Numbered from the stretch's first letter, positions 1 to 9,505 are shown. The stretch: 36,388 nucleotides of DNA from Bacteroidaceae bacterium (GCA_017540585.1 JAFYAT010000007.1:1-36388); one strand, 5' to 3'. A program made the numbers and translations. Notes: generated by a model from the sequence alone, not told the origin.

Positions 1-107
1 AGTAGTTATGACTCGTTCAAAGATAATGAAATAATCAAGTTTTAATATATAAGTAAACATCATTAATCAATACAATCATTATAAAAATAATTCTACCTGT
101 ACGGTTG

Positions 108-115
108 TATTTTTG
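108..115 (+). promoter_or_regulatory. Candidate -7 box, distal promoter of the ABC operon
   Basis: TATTTTTG matches the Bacteroidota -7 consensus TAnnTTTG. It is followed at once by a small inverted repeat (TGCAC at 114-118, GTGCA at 123-127) that would lie at the start of the transcript. No convincing TTG -33 box is seen at the usual distance. The rest of 1-287 holds no supportable gene, only AT-rich sequence with short A and T runs. Confidence 0.4.
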
Positions 116-241
116 CACAAAGGTGCATATTAGAAAAACAGCATGGAAACAGAACAAAAACAAGAAAAAACATGTTTTCTTTTGTTTTTACCATGTTTTT
201 ATAACTGGCCGCACTGCGGAAAAAAAGCATACAATTTCAAC

Positions 242-263
242 CGTACAGTACGAAATAATTTTG
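242..263 (+). promoter_or_regulatory. Proximal promoter with palindromic candidate operator
   Basis: TAATTTTG at 256-263 fits the Bacteroidota -7 element and lies 24 bp before the ATPase start. Just upstream, inside the expected spacer, is the perfect odd palindrome CGTAC-A-GTACG (242-252). A site there would be covered by RNA polymerase, so repression is possible, but that is inference. There is no clear -33 TTG. Confidence 0.45.
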
Positions 264-287
264 CACACCTACTTAATAATAAAAATC

Positions 288-965
288 ATGATACGTATAG
301 AGAACCTTATGAAAATCTTCCGTACGGAGGAGATTGAAACAACAGCACTCAATGGTGTTAGTCTTGAAGTGAATGATGGCGAATTTGTTGCCATCATGGG
401 ACCATCAGGTTGTGGTAAATCCACACTACTTAGTATCCTCGGATTGCTTGACAATCCTACAGAAGGAAAGATATACTTTGACGATGTGGAGGTAGGACAT
501 CTAAAGGAGAAGGAACGTAACCGTTACCGTAGGGGACGTATTGGTTTCGTATTCCAGAGCTTTAATCTTATTGATGAACTTACGGTAGAGGAAAACGTAG
601 AGCTTCAGCTCAAGTATCTTGATGTGCCAAAGCCAGAGCGTAAGGAGAGAGTACAGAACATACTCCGTAAGGTTAGTCTCAGTCAGCGTGCCAAGCATTA
701 TCCACAGCAGTTGTCTGGAGGTCAGCAACAGCGTGTTGCCATAGCTCGTGCCGTAGTAGGTAAGCCAAGTATCATCCTTGCCGATGAACCAACAGGTAAC
801 CTCGATTCAAAGAACGGACTTGAGGTGATGGAGCTCCTGAGCAAGCTTAATGCAGAGGGAACAACCATCATCATGGTTACTCACTCACATCGTGATGCGA
901 GATATGCTAACCGTATCATCAATCTTTTTGATGGTCAAGTGGTGGAAGGGGAGGAGCTTATATAA
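288..965 (+). CDS. ABC transporter ATP-binding protein (LolD/MacB type)
   Basis: This 225-residue protein is the ATPase of a lipoprotein-release or MacB-type exporter, which powers FtsX-like permeases from the cytoplasmic face. The full signature set is present: Walker [10 protein letters not shown] (38-46), Q-loop Q90, signature LSGGQ (142-146), Walker B ILADEP (163-168) and the switch histidine H199. Its length is typical of stand-alone LolD-like subunits. The open frame extends upstream to 105, but those extra residues are low-complexity and overlap the promoter elements. The ATG at 288 gives the normal family start, [11 protein letters not shown]. Three permeases follow on the same strand, so it most likely heads their operon. 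The substrate cannot be read from sequence. Antimicrobial peptide or lipoprotein export is the usual guess for such clusters. Confidence 0.93.
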   Translation: MIRIENLMKIFRTEEIETTALNGVSLEVNDGEFVAIMGPSGCGKSTLLSILGLLDNPTEGKIYFDDVEVGHLKEKERNRYRRGRIGFVFQSFNLIDELTVEENVELQLKYLDVPKPERKERVQNILRKVSLSQRAKHYPQQLSGGQQQRVAIARAVVGKPSIILADEPTGNLDSKNGLEVMELLSKLNAEGTTIIMVTHSHRDARYANRIINLFDGQVVEGEELI

Positions 966-966
966 G

Positions 967-1021
967 CGGACCTTCCCCCGACCCCTTCCTAAAGGACGGG
1001 GAGTAGTTACCATACTCATTC
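967..1021 (+). repeat. Intergenic GC-rich hairpin repeat, copy 1
   Basis: This 55-bp element lies between the ATPase and the first permease. It matches 3397-3450 at nearly every position, differing by a few substitutions and one C. Its core is an imperfect hairpin (CCCCTTCCT then AGGACGGGG), and it is followed by AT-rich CTAATT/CTCATT repeats up to the permease start. Two CT/GA-rich hairpins elsewhere in the window (10533-10560 and 32209-32242) look like looser relatives. Confidence 0.75.
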
Positions 1022-1059
1022 CTAATTAATCATTACTCATTGCTCATTGTTATAAGAAC

Positions 1060-3387
1060 ATGACAGGCTTTATATACACTATCCGTCGCTTCAAATCTGC
1101 GACAGCGCTTAACTTCATTGGACTCGTTATAGCTATGTTTGCCTATTACGTCCTGATGACTCAGATAAACTACACCTGTGGATACAATAAGGGACTCCCA
1201 GATTATGAAAATCTGTACAGGGTGGAGATGAGCGGACCGTTCGAGGCTGGAAAATGGAACACTTACCTGAGCCCTGCGTATATCGAACGGGCATCGACTG
1301 ATGTCCCGGACGTGGAGGAGGTGGCTTTGTTTGAGTGCAGCGGTTACCAGAGAAGCTACGATATAAACGGGAACAAGGCGGAGCTTGTTACGATGAAGTA
1401 CAGGAAGGGTTCACTCAAGATGTTCGGGCTGAAGGTGCTTGACGGTTCGGCTGATAATGTCAGGGTGGGCGAGGATGTGTTGATTCCTGCTTCCGTGGCT
1501 AAGACGTACTTCGGTCGGGTGAATGTTGCCGGTGAGCGCCTATACTATAAGGCATGGGACAAGTGGCTCACCATTGCAGCCGTCTATGAGGACTTCCCTG
1601 ACAACTGCCTTGTGCATAATGCTGTCTTTCTCGATATGAGTAACAAGCTCAAAACCGAATGGGGTAACTGGAGCTTTACTGGATATGTACGTCTGAAGGC
1701 TGGGGCTGACCCGGTAGCCGTTGCCCGTATCTATAATAAGGCACTTCCCGAGAGTAAGGTGCAATTCAGGTTCTCGCCTGTGGCTGACACTTACATGTCG
1801 AAGGTGAGTACGAAAACGGACAAGGGCAGCCCTGGAATGCTGATTGTGTTGGAGCTTTCGTGCCTGATTATCATGCTTGTCGCTGCGATAAACTTTGCCA
1901 ACTTCTCCCTTGCCGAGGCACCGTCACGTGTGAAGAGCGTCACGACACATCGTATGCTTGGAGGTAATGTGTGGTTACTGCGTCTCAAGCTCGTGGGTGA
2001 GGGCGTCATCACGTCGGTGACAGCCATGCTGTTTGCCTTCGTTCTCCTTGCAGCCATGCAGCAGTTCCCTGATTTCACTGGCTTGTTCAACGGGTCGCTT
2101 GCACTCATGGACAACTGTGACATCATCCTGCAACTCTCGGGCCTGTCGGTCTTGATTGGCGTTGTGGCTACGGTCTATCCTTCGTGGTATCTTACATCGT
2201 TCCCTATGGTGACGGTGATGAGGAGTTCCTTTGCTACCAGCCCGAAGGGGCTCGGACTTCGCAAGTGCCTTGTATGGGTTCAGCTGCTCGTATCAACCCT
2301 GCTTGTCTGCCTGTTTGGCATAGTTAATATGCAGAAGTACTACGTGTCTTACTGTGATTTCGGCTACGACAAGGATGAGGTGATGTATATCGAGTTCAGC
2401 TATGGCGAGTTCGGGCTTGGCAATAAGCTAAGCATGAAGAACGAGGTGCTGAAGATACCCGGAGTTGAGGCTGCATCTGTCTGTGGTGTTACGCTTGGCA
2501 GTTCCGATGACTTTAACCAGTGCGCAGCTGTAGCAAAGGATGATGCAAGCAATATTATCTCATTCCGTTATATTCCTGTCGATAAGGACTTCTTCAAGGT
2601 GTATGGCATCAGTATCATTGTGGGACGTGAGTTCAAGGATGAGGAAGCAGGCGTGACAATTGTCAACGAGGCATTCATCAGGAAGAACCCGTTTGTTAAG
2701 CTTAATGACTGCGTGTTTAGGGGCGACTCGACTATGATTGTGGGTATTTGCCCTGACGTGCGTCTTGGCACTGCCCATACGGATAATGCCAACTTCCCTG
2801 CACTCTTCGATTTGTGTGATTACAGCATGGAGGATTGGACTGACCGTTTGCCTTACCTTTGCCTGAGGGTTTCGGCTAATGTTGATAAGGTAAAGGTGAA
2901 GCATGAGGTTGAGGCTCTCCTGTCGAAGTACTGGAAGGATGGGGTGCCTGAGTGTCACTTCCTTGAGCAGGACTTGGATGACATATACCGTGAGGACTTC
3001 ATATTCATCTCGCAGGTGACGATGTTCTCGGCTTTGGCTCTGGCGATTACTCTTATCGGTGTGTTCTGCCTGACGATGTTCGAGACGGAATACAGGCGTA
3101 AGGAGATTGCGATACGCAAGGTGCTGGGATGCAGCGAGTCGGGCATACTCGCTATGCTGGTGAAGCATTACCTGATTATCCTGCTGGCGGCTTTCGCCAT
3201 TGCTGCTCCGCTTGCCCTGTACCTCGGTACGGAATGGCTCCAGAGCTTTGAGGAACGTACACGGATATACTGGTGGCTCTTCCCTGTGGCTCTTCTGGTC
3301 GTCGGTCTCGTACTGACAGGCACGGTAGTTGCGCAGAGCTGGAGGGTGGCAAACGAGAACCCTGTGGGGAATCTGAAGGAGGCATAA
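1060..3387 (+). CDS. ABC transporter permease, FtsX/MacB type (paralogue 1)
   Basis: This 775-residue permease should pair with the upstream ATPase in the inner membrane. It has the tandem MacB-like layout common in Bacteroidota. A first membrane segment at about 16-34 is followed by a periplasmic domain and three membrane segments at about 260-380. A central membrane segment at about 400-425 leads to a second periplasmic domain and three final segments from about 652. The FtsX signature RRKEIAIRKVLGCS follows the first C-terminal segment, and the protein ends with WRVANENPVGNLKEA. It is a clear paralogue of the 5857-8184 product, with an almost identical N-terminus and C-terminal third but divergent periplasmic domains. 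By eye its codons are clearly more GC-rich than those of either other permease, and it sits between two repeat copies, which hints at separate acquisition. Confidence 0.92.
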   Translation: MTGFIYTIRRFKSATALNFIGLVIAMFAYYVLMTQINYTCGYNKGLPDYENLYRVEMSGPFEAGKWNTYLSPAYIERASTDVPDVEEVALFECSGYQRSYDINGNKAELVTMKYRKGSLKMFGLKVLDGSADNVRVGEDVLIPASVAKTYFGRVNVAGERLYYKAWDKWLTIAAVYEDFPDNCLVHNAVFLDMSNKLKTEWGNWSFTGYVRLKAGADPVAVARIYNKALPESKVQFRFSPVADTYMSKVSTKTDKGSPGMLIVLELSCLIIMLVAAINFANFSLAEAPSRVKSVTTHRMLGGNVWLLRLKLVGEGVITSVTAMLFAFVLLAAMQQFPDFTGLFNGSLALMDNCDIILQLSGLSVLIGVVATVYPSWYLTSFPMVTVMRSSFATSPKGLGLRKCLVWVQLLVSTLLVCLFGIVNMQKYYVSYCDFGYDKDEVMYIEFSYGEFGLGNKLSMKNEVLKIPGVEAASVCGVTLGSSDDFNQCAAVAKDDASNIISFRYIPVDKDFFKVYGISIIVGREFKDEEAGVTIVNEAFIRKNPFVKLNDCVFRGDSTMIVGICPDVRLGTAHTDNANFPALFDLCDYSMEDWTDRLPYLCLRVSANVDKVKVKHEVEALLSKYWKDGVPECHFLEQDLDDIYREDFIFISQVTMFSALALAITLIGVFCLTMFETEYRRKEIAIRKVLGCSESGILAMLVKHYLIILLAAFAIAAPLALYLGTEWLQSFEERTRIYWWLFPVALLVVGLVLTGTVVAQSWRVANENPVGNLKEA

Positions 3388-3396
3388 GGCCCCCGA

Positions 3397-3450
3397 CGGA
3401 CCTTCCCCGGCCCCTTCCTGAAGGACGGGGAGTAGTTACCACACTCATTC
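3397..3450 (+). repeat. Intergenic GC-rich hairpin repeat, copy 2
   Basis: This is the second copy of the 967-1021 element, in the same orientation. With copy 1 it brackets the 1060-3387 permease as a direct repeat. The pair could allow recombination that deletes or amplifies that gene. Confidence 0.75.
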
Positions 3451-3465
3451 ATCATTACTCATTAC

Positions 3466-3491
3466 TAATTCCTAATTCCTAATTCCTAATT
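3466..3491 (+). repeat. Heptanucleotide tandem repeat before a start codon
   Basis: TAATTCC is repeated about 3.7 times in a row and ends only 6 bp before the ATG at 3498. A change in copy number would alter the spacing upstream of the permease start. Confidence 0.7.
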
Positions 3492-3497
3492 GTCACT

Positions 3498-5831
3498 ATG
3501 GGTAAAGGTTCATTCATAAAGATATTGTCACTCACAATAGGTCTTACCATCGGCTTGGTTCTCCTTGCCCGTGTAAGATTGGAGTTGAATTATAACAGTT
3601 GCGTAAAGGATATTGACAACGTATATAAGTTGTCTGAATACATCGTGACCAAAACGCAAGGAGAATTTAATCATGGACAAACATCGGGCGGTACGGCACC
3701 AAAGCTACGAGAGTATGTTCCAGAGATTGTGGAATGTTCTCGAAATACTTTTTTCACAGCTGAAGCAAAGCTTGTGTTTGAGGATGGGCGAAAGGTTAAA
3801 ATCCGTCAGATGAGATTTGCAGACAGTTGTCATTTCCAGTTTTTTGATACCAAAGTTACTGGTGACGTGCGCAAAGCCCTCTCTGTCAAAGGTCAATGTA
3901 TGGTAAGCAAAAGTCTTGCAGATAAGATTGGTGGCGATGTCATAGGCAAATATTTCTACGTCTATCCTTATGATAGCATACCACTTACTATAGGTGGCAT
4001 ATATGAGGATTATGCTGACAACTCGTCGTACTCTGATGTTGATGTGTTTGTATCACTTCCATCAATAGGTTATTATTCGTATGATGGATCAAGCAACTTG
4101 ATGGGTAACGACCGCTATAATTCGTATGTACGCCTCGTGCCAAATGCAAACCTTGAGAAAGTGCAACACGAGAGCGACAAAATGATTGAAAAGGAACTTG
4201 CATCGGAAATGAAATACCTTGCAGAATCTGGTCACAAGGGTTTTCATTATATTTTCAATAATCTCGCTGAGGAGCGAATAAATAATGCAATGGAATCAGG
4301 CTTTTGCATAATCCTTGCCATAGTTGCTATAGTGATACTCTTCACAGCCATCATGAACTACATACTTGTTGTCATAGGTACTCTTGCTGGTAAGGCAAAG
4401 CAGGTAGCCGTACAGAAGAGTATGGGTGCTCATGATTCTGAGTTCTATAAGGAAACATTCAAGGATGCTGCCATTCATCTTTGCATTGCGCTCGCATTTA
4501 TGACATTCATCATCCTCGTTGGACAGGACTTGATAAAGACGCTTCTTGGTGTTTCTTTAGGTACATTGTTCTCCAGTCAGACTTTGTTCGTAGTATTGTG
4601 TGTGTGTGTTATTGTTTTGCTTACTTGTGCTCTTCTTCCTGGCTACATTTATTCACACATATCCGTAACATTTGCATTCCGCCACTTTAGCGAAAGTAAG
4701 AGGATATGGAAGTTGTCACTTCTCGCCTTTCAGTTTGCTCTTAGTGCATTACTGTTCGTCGTACTCACAACAGTCTATCGTCAGTATGATTATATGCTAA
4801 ACAAAGACCTTGGTTATGACTACAAGAATGTTGTGTACACGCATTATCTTGTTAGTGCAAAAAAAGCAAAGGTGCTTATGGATGAGGCAAACAAGCTGTC
4901 ATTTGTGGAAAGTTCCTATCTATCATACTCTTTGTTCTTTGACTCACAAAGTGGAGACAATATATCAATAGTTGGTCATCAAAATGACTTATTTAATGCT
5001 GCTAACATGTTCTTTGCCACTTCAGGCATCATAAGGACTATGGGACTTACCATCGTGAAAGGAAGAGGTTTTTCTGAGCGTCCAGATTCTGCTACGAATG
5101 AGGTGTTAGTGGATGAGAATTTTGCCCGAAGGGTTAAGAAACAAGAGGGAATAGATAACGTAATAGGATTGCAGGTGACAAATTCAAGTTTCGGAGACAT
5201 CCCATTCACCATTGTTGGTGTAGTAAAGGACTTTACCATTTGTGATCTCAACCAAAGGGATGAACGTCCTTTGTTTATCATCAATGGTTCCAGATGGACA
5301 AAATTTGCAGTGTTTAAGTTGCAATCACTTACGGCTGAAAACATTATAGAACTTCAAAGACTTTGTGACCGACTTTATCCAGACGATGAGATGACTATTG
5401 TGCCTTACTCAGATTTGGTACATAATGGTTATGACGAGACACAGCATATGCGCGACCTTATCATTATTGGATGTATAGCCACGTTCCTTATCACATTGAT
5501 TGGATTGATAGGTTACATAAGTGATGAGGTACAACGTCGCAGTCGTGAGCTTGCCATTCGCAAAGTACTTGGTGCAAGTGTACTCGAACTACAGATGCTA
5601 TGGATTAGAAGTATAGCCGTAATCGCTTTACCTTCCACCATCTTTGGTGCAATGGTAGGTTTCTACTGCAATAATCTTATCATGGAACAGTTCCCAGACA
5701 AGGTTGACATGCCAGTATGGACATACATCGGACCACTCCTCTTTGCTATTATCGTCACGATGATAGTCATTTGTTGCAAGACATACAAGGTAGCAACGTT
5801 GAATCCAGTTGAGAGTATCAAGACAGAATAA
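3498..5831 (+). CDS. ABC transporter permease, FtsX/MacB type (second permease)
   Basis: This 777-residue inner-membrane permease has the same two-half architecture as its neighbours but is only distantly related to them. A short N-terminal membrane segment (about 8-26) precedes a periplasmic domain. Membrane segments follow at about 270-300, 325-350 and 365-390, with a central one at about 405-425. Near the C-terminus it has RRSRELAIRKVLGAS, the FtsX motif, and ends with the typical LNPVESIKTE. Its codons are more AT-rich than those of the preceding permease and close to those of the next one. The start at 3498 follows the repeat region directly. Only 25 bp separate it from the third permease, so the two are co-transcribed and probably form a heteromeric pair with the ATPase. 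Confidence 0.9.
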   Translation: MGKGSFIKILSLTIGLTIGLVLLARVRLELNYNSCVKDIDNVYKLSEYIVTKTQGEFNHGQTSGGTAPKLREYVPEIVECSRNTFFTAEAKLVFEDGRKVKIRQMRFADSCHFQFFDTKVTGDVRKALSVKGQCMVSKSLADKIGGDVIGKYFYVYPYDSIPLTIGGIYEDYADNSSYSDVDVFVSLPSIGYYSYDGSSNLMGNDRYNSYVRLVPNANLEKVQHESDKMIEKELASEMKYLAESGHKGFHYIFNNLAEERINNAMESGFCIILAIVAIVILFTAIMNYILVVIGTLAGKAKQVAVQKSMGAHDSEFYKETFKDAAIHLCIALAFMTFIILVGQDLIKTLLGVSLGTLFSSQTLFVVLCVCVIVLLTCALLPGYIYSHISVTFAFRHFSESKRIWKLSLLAFQFALSALLFVVLTTVYRQYDYMLNKDLGYDYKNVVYTHYLVSAKKAKVLMDEANKLSFVESSYLSYSLFFDSQSGDNISIVGHQNDLFNAANMFFATSGIIRTMGLTIVKGRGFSERPDSATNEVLVDENFARRVKKQEGIDNVIGLQVTNSSFGDIPFTIVGVVKDFTICDLNQRDERPLFIINGSRWTKFAVFKLQSLTAENIIELQRLCDRLYPDDEMTIVPYSDLVHNGYDETQHMRDLIIIGCIATFLITLIGLIGYISDEVQRRSRELAIRKVLGASVLELQMLWIRSIAVIALPSTIFGAMVGFYCNNLIMEQFPDKVDMPVWTYIGPLLFAIIVTMIVICCKTYKVATLNPVESIKTE

Positions 5832-5856
5832 AATTCATTGGTTTTGAAAAAGGAAT

Positions 5857-8184
5857 ATGACAGGTTTTATATATACCATACGTCGCTTCAAGTCGGCGAC
5901 TGCGCTTAACTTTATCGGTCTCGTTATAGCCATGTTTGCTTATTACGTCCTGATGACACAGATAAACTATACCTGTGGATATAATAAGGGACTGCTGGAC
6001 TATGAGAATCTGTATAGGGTGGAGAATTGTGGTGAGAACTCGTGGGGAACATACGTCAATCGTCCATCCATGGAAAAATTGGCGACTGATATTCCACAGG
6101 TTGAGAGCATTGCCTTATTTGGTAGCATGGGTATGTCTATGGAATATACGTACGATATCAATGGGTATAAGGTTAAATTAACTACTATGAGTTATCGTAC
6201 AGGTTCTTTGGAAACCTTTGGTATTAAACTTGTGGATGGTTCGCTTGATGACGCTTTAAGTGGTAACGCTGCTGTTATTCCTGCATCTGTAGCAAAGACA
6301 TACTTTGGTAAAACAGATGTCGCAGGTGAAACGTTTTATTTTCCTTTGAAATCACAGAAGATAACAATTGCTGCTGTATATGAGGATTTCCCAGAAAACT
6401 GTTCGGTTAAGAATGTGATATACTTTGACATGAAAGACCGTGGAAAAGAAGACTACACATTGTGGTCATTCAATGCTTTCGTACGTCTAAAAGCAGGAAC
6501 GGACCCTGTAAAAGCCGCAAAGACTTTTGAAAAGCTCGTTGTCGATAATGAAGAAAAGGGAACTTTCATGCGTTTCACACCTGTTGCAGATACGTATATG
6601 TCGGGGTTTGATACCGACGTAGATAAGGGAAGCCCGGGGATGCTTATGGTGTTACAACTTTCGTGCCTGATGATTCTACTGGTCGCAGTTATAAACTTTG
6701 CCAACTTCACTCTTGCCGAGGCACCATCACGTGTAAAGAGTATTACGACTCATAGGATGCTTGGCGGCAATGTATGGCTTATTCGTTTGAAACTTGTATT
6801 TGAGGGAATCATAACTTCTGTTATGGCGATGTTGGTCGCATTAGTCGGGATTGCAGCTTTTGGGCAGTTCCATGATGCACAAGAACTCTTTCTTGGTTCA
6901 ACTGCCATTATGAACAATCTTGATATAGTGGCTCAACTTGTAGGAATATCTGTGGTTATTGGACTTGTTGCAACTGTTTATCCTTCATGGTATCTTACTT
7001 CGTTCCCTATGGTGACGGTAATGAGAAGTTCCTTTGCCACAACTCCTAAGGGAATTAGGTTCAAAAGGGTTCTTGTTGGTGTTCAGTTGTTGGTATCAAC
7101 CATTCTTGTATGTTTCTATGGCATTACCAATTTGCAGAAGTATTACGTGTCAAATAGTGACTTTGGATATGATAAGGACGAAGTTCTTTATGTAGAATTC
7201 GATTTGTCTATACCGCAGAAGAATAAATACACCATGAAAGAAGAGGTTCAAAAGATATCTGGTGTAGAATCAGCCTCGCTTTCACAAACTGTTTTGGGCT
7301 TGTCTGACTTGATGATGTCTTGGGGACGTCCGGGAAAGAAAGAAGATGAAACAATGTACTTCCGATGTTTGCCAGTTGATGCTGATTACTTACGAGTGTA
7401 TGGGATGAAGGTTTTGGAAGGACGTGACTTCCGTAAAGGTGAAAGGGACGTTGCTATTGTTAATGATGCTCTTGTTAGGAAATATCCTTATGTGAAGGTG
7501 AATGAACAATTTAGTCCACAAGAGTCTGCAACGGTTGTTGGTATATGTAATAGTCCTCGTGTTGGTACTGCGCATTCGGATAATGCAAATTCACCTACCA
7601 TATTCCTTGTCTTTGGCCCTTCTTATGATGGTTGGGGAGACCGATGGGAATATATGAGCATAAGAGTCTCTGCTAATGTTGATAAAGTGAAGGTGAAACA
7701 TGAGGTTGAGGCTCTCCTGTCGAAGTACTGGGTAGAAGGGGAACCTGAGTGTCATTTCCTTGATCAGGACTTGGATGATATATACCGTGAGGACTTTGTG
7801 TTTATTTCGCAGGTGACTATGTTCTCAGCTATGGCTCTGGCGATTACGCTTATCGGTGTGTTCTGCCTGACGATGTTCGAGACGGAATATCGTCGCAAAG
7901 AGATAGCCATCCGCAAAGTTCTCGGATGTAGCGAGACAGGCATAATATCCATGTTAGTGAGTCAATATATCATCATACTTTTCATTGCCTTTGCCATTGC
8001 CTCTCCGATAGCATGGATACTTGGCAACGAATGGCTCCATAGCTTTGAAGAACGTACCGTTATATATTGGTGGCTCTTCCCTCTTGCTTTTATGATTATC
8101 GCTCTCGTACTTACCGCTACGATAGTTATTCAGAGCTGGAGAGTTGCGAACGAGAATCCTGTGGGTAATCTGAAGGAAGGGTGA
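5857..8184 (+). CDS. ABC transporter permease, FtsX/MacB type (paralogue 2)
   Basis: This 775-residue permease is the paralogue of the 1060-3387 product and has the same length. The first 45 residues are identical to those of paralogue 1. The C-terminal FtsX half is also nearly the same (RRKEIAIRKVLGCSETG and the terminal WRVANENPVGNLKEG), while the periplasmic domains differ. A stretch of near-identical DNA is shared around 2901-2934 and 7697-7730, although third codon positions differ widely elsewhere. That fits an old duplication with patches of gene conversion or strong local constraint. It is the last gene of the operon and is followed by a strong hairpin at 8203-8237. Confidence 0.92.
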   Translation: MTGFIYTIRRFKSATALNFIGLVIAMFAYYVLMTQINYTCGYNKGLLDYENLYRVENCGENSWGTYVNRPSMEKLATDIPQVESIALFGSMGMSMEYTYDINGYKVKLTTMSYRTGSLETFGIKLVDGSLDDALSGNAAVIPASVAKTYFGKTDVAGETFYFPLKSQKITIAAVYEDFPENCSVKNVIYFDMKDRGKEDYTLWSFNAFVRLKAGTDPVKAAKTFEKLVVDNEEKGTFMRFTPVADTYMSGFDTDVDKGSPGMLMVLQLSCLMILLVAVINFANFTLAEAPSRVKSITTHRMLGGNVWLIRLKLVFEGIITSVMAMLVALVGIAAFGQFHDAQELFLGSTAIMNNLDIVAQLVGISVVIGLVATVYPSWYLTSFPMVTVMRSSFATTPKGIRFKRVLVGVQLLVSTILVCFYGITNLQKYYVSNSDFGYDKDEVLYVEFDLSIPQKNKYTMKEEVQKISGVESASLSQTVLGLSDLMMSWGRPGKKEDETMYFRCLPVDADYLRVYGMKVLEGRDFRKGERDVAIVNDALVRKYPYVKVNEQFSPQESATVVGICNSPRVGTAHSDNANSPTIFLVFGPSYDGWGDRWEYMSIRVSANVDKVKVKHEVEALLSKYWVEGEPECHFLDQDLDDIYREDFVFISQVTMFSAMALAITLIGVFCLTMFETEYRRKEIAIRKVLGCSETGIISMLVSQYIIILFIAFAIASPIAWILGNEWLHSFEERTVIYWWLFPLAFMIIALVLTATIVIQSWRVANENPVGNLKEG

Positions 8185-8202
8185 TGCCCCAGGCCCAAAA
8201 AG

Positions 8203-8237
8203 AAAGTCCCCATCCCTGGAATGGGGGTGGGGACTTT
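8203..8237 (-). terminator. Terminator hairpin between convergent genes
   Basis: A 14-bp stem (8203-8216 with 8224-8237, one G-U wobble) and a 7-nt loop lie between the last permease and the symporter, which converge here. On the minus strand the stem is followed by CTTTTTGGG, so it suits the symporter transcript best. It may also stop the plus-strand operon. Confidence 0.8.
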
Positions 8238-8251
8238 CGCTTGGTAGTTGT

Positions 8252-9490
8252 TTAGGGTTTTGTGTTCTTGTTAACAATGGCACATACACAGGAGTCGCTC
8301 CATACATTTTCGGCTGTCTCTATCATGTCGATGATAGTGAAGATAGGAAGGATGATTCCCATGATACCTACTGGTGCACCAATACCTGCCATAAGGGAGA
8401 GGGTGAGGAAATAGCAACCCATAGGTACGCCTGCATTACCTATTGCAGATATGACCGCTATAAGCAGCCACAGAAGCATGGTAGGAAGGTCGAGCGTCGT
8501 TCCTCCATTCTGCATCACAAAGAGGGAGGTGACAAGTATGAAGGCAGCGCATCCATTCATATTGATAGTGGTACATATAGGAAGTACGAAACGTGCCACC
8601 TGAGGCTTGACATTCAGGCGTTCCTCAGCCGACTGCATGGTTACAGGAAGCGTTGCCGCAGAACTCTTGGTAAAGAGAGCCATAAGAACGGCAGGCGACA
8701 TTGCCTTGAGCACCTTGAGTGGATTAAGTCTGTTTGCTATAAGGAACAAAGGCAACACAATGAAGAATTGTATGAGGTTACCTCCAAGTATTACGGCTAC
8801 ATACTTACCCAATGAGCCAACTATGACTCCTGCCTCTACTTGTGCTGATAGTTGTGCGGCAAATGCTATAATACCAAGTGGCAATGCCCAGATAAGAGCC
8901 TTAATAAGTGTGAACAATACCTCCTGCAAACCGAAGATTACTTTGGTAAGTGCGTGTATGTTCTCACTCTTAGGAATGAAAGCCAACGTAAGTCCTATGG
9001 CAGCAGCAACAAGAAGAATGCTGAGTACATTACCCTTGACAAATGGTTCGATGACATTGTTAGGTATTACTCCGAGTATATGGTCATAATACGTTATCGT
9101 TCCAAGATTATCAGGCACATCCACCTGACTACTTGTGATGGTTTCAACTGGTAGATTATCTGGGCGAATGGCAATGTAAAGGATAAGTCCTACCATTGCG
9201 GCTGCAACAGTTGTAAGTAGTGTCCATGTTAGTGTGCGGAGGAATATCTTGCCTGTTTCTTTCTGGTCACCCAATGATGCGAGAGTCGTGATGACTGCCA
9301 AAGCTATAGTTGGTACCGCTACGAACTGGAACAGTCTTGTGTATGCTGATGCAAGAAATAGGAACAAACCATTCAACCAGTCAATATTCAACCATCCCAA
9401 TAGTCCACCTACAACAAGAGCGGCGACCCATATTATGAGTTGACGCCCCTGAAATGATTTTTTGTTTTCTGTTGTTTTATCCATAATCAT
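8252..9490 (-). CDS. Dicarboxylate/amino acid:cation symporter (DAACS family)
   Basis: This 412-residue inner-membrane protein belongs to the glutamate/aspartate/C4-dicarboxylate symporter family (GltP, DctA, SstT relatives), which couples uptake to Na+ or H+. It keeps the family core: a serine-rich reentrant-loop motif (TKSSAATLPVT), then LPICTTINMNGCAAF, which corresponds to the NMDGT segment that binds cation and substrate in GltPh. Here the segment reads NMNGC. There are many hydrophobic helices throughout. NMNGC rather than NMDGT is seen in serine/threonine and related branches, so the substrate is uncertain. The start is either the ATG at 9490 or the one two codons later. It is separated from the upstream gene by a terminator, so it probably has its own promoter, which I could not identify. 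Confidence 0.9.
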   Translation of the reverse strand: MIMDKTTENKKSFQGRQLIIWVAALVVGGLLGWLNIDWLNGLFLFLASAYTRLFQFVAVPTIALAVITTLASLGDQKETGKIFLRTLTWTLLTTVAAAMVGLILYIAIRPDNLPVETITSSQVDVPDNLGTITYYDHILGVIPNNVIEPFVKGNVLSILLVAAAIGLTLAFIPKSENIHALTKVIFGLQEVLFTLIKALIWALPLGIIAFAAQLSAQVEAGVIVGSLGKYVAVILGGNLIQFFIVLPLFLIANRLNPLKVLKAMSPAVLMALFTKSSAATLPVTMQSAEERLNVKPQVARFVLPICTTINMNGCAAFILVTSLFVMQNGGTTLDLPTMLLWLLIAVISAIGNAGVPMGCYFLTLSLMAGIGAPVGIMGIILPIFTIIDMIETAENVWSDSCVCAIVNKNTKP

Positions 9491-9505
9491 TATAAATATA
9501 AAAGA

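Noticed and set aside
105-287. Upstream extension of the ATPase gene
   Set aside because: The extra 61 residues are low-complexity, overlap two -7 boxes, and lie before the normal family start.
2560-3168. 202-residue minus-strand ORF inside the first permease
   Set aside because: It is antisense to a conserved FtsX domain, with no recognisable domain or start signal.
8607-9089. 160-residue plus-strand ORF opposite the symporter
   Set aside because: It is antisense to a clear DAACS gene, and no family is recognised.
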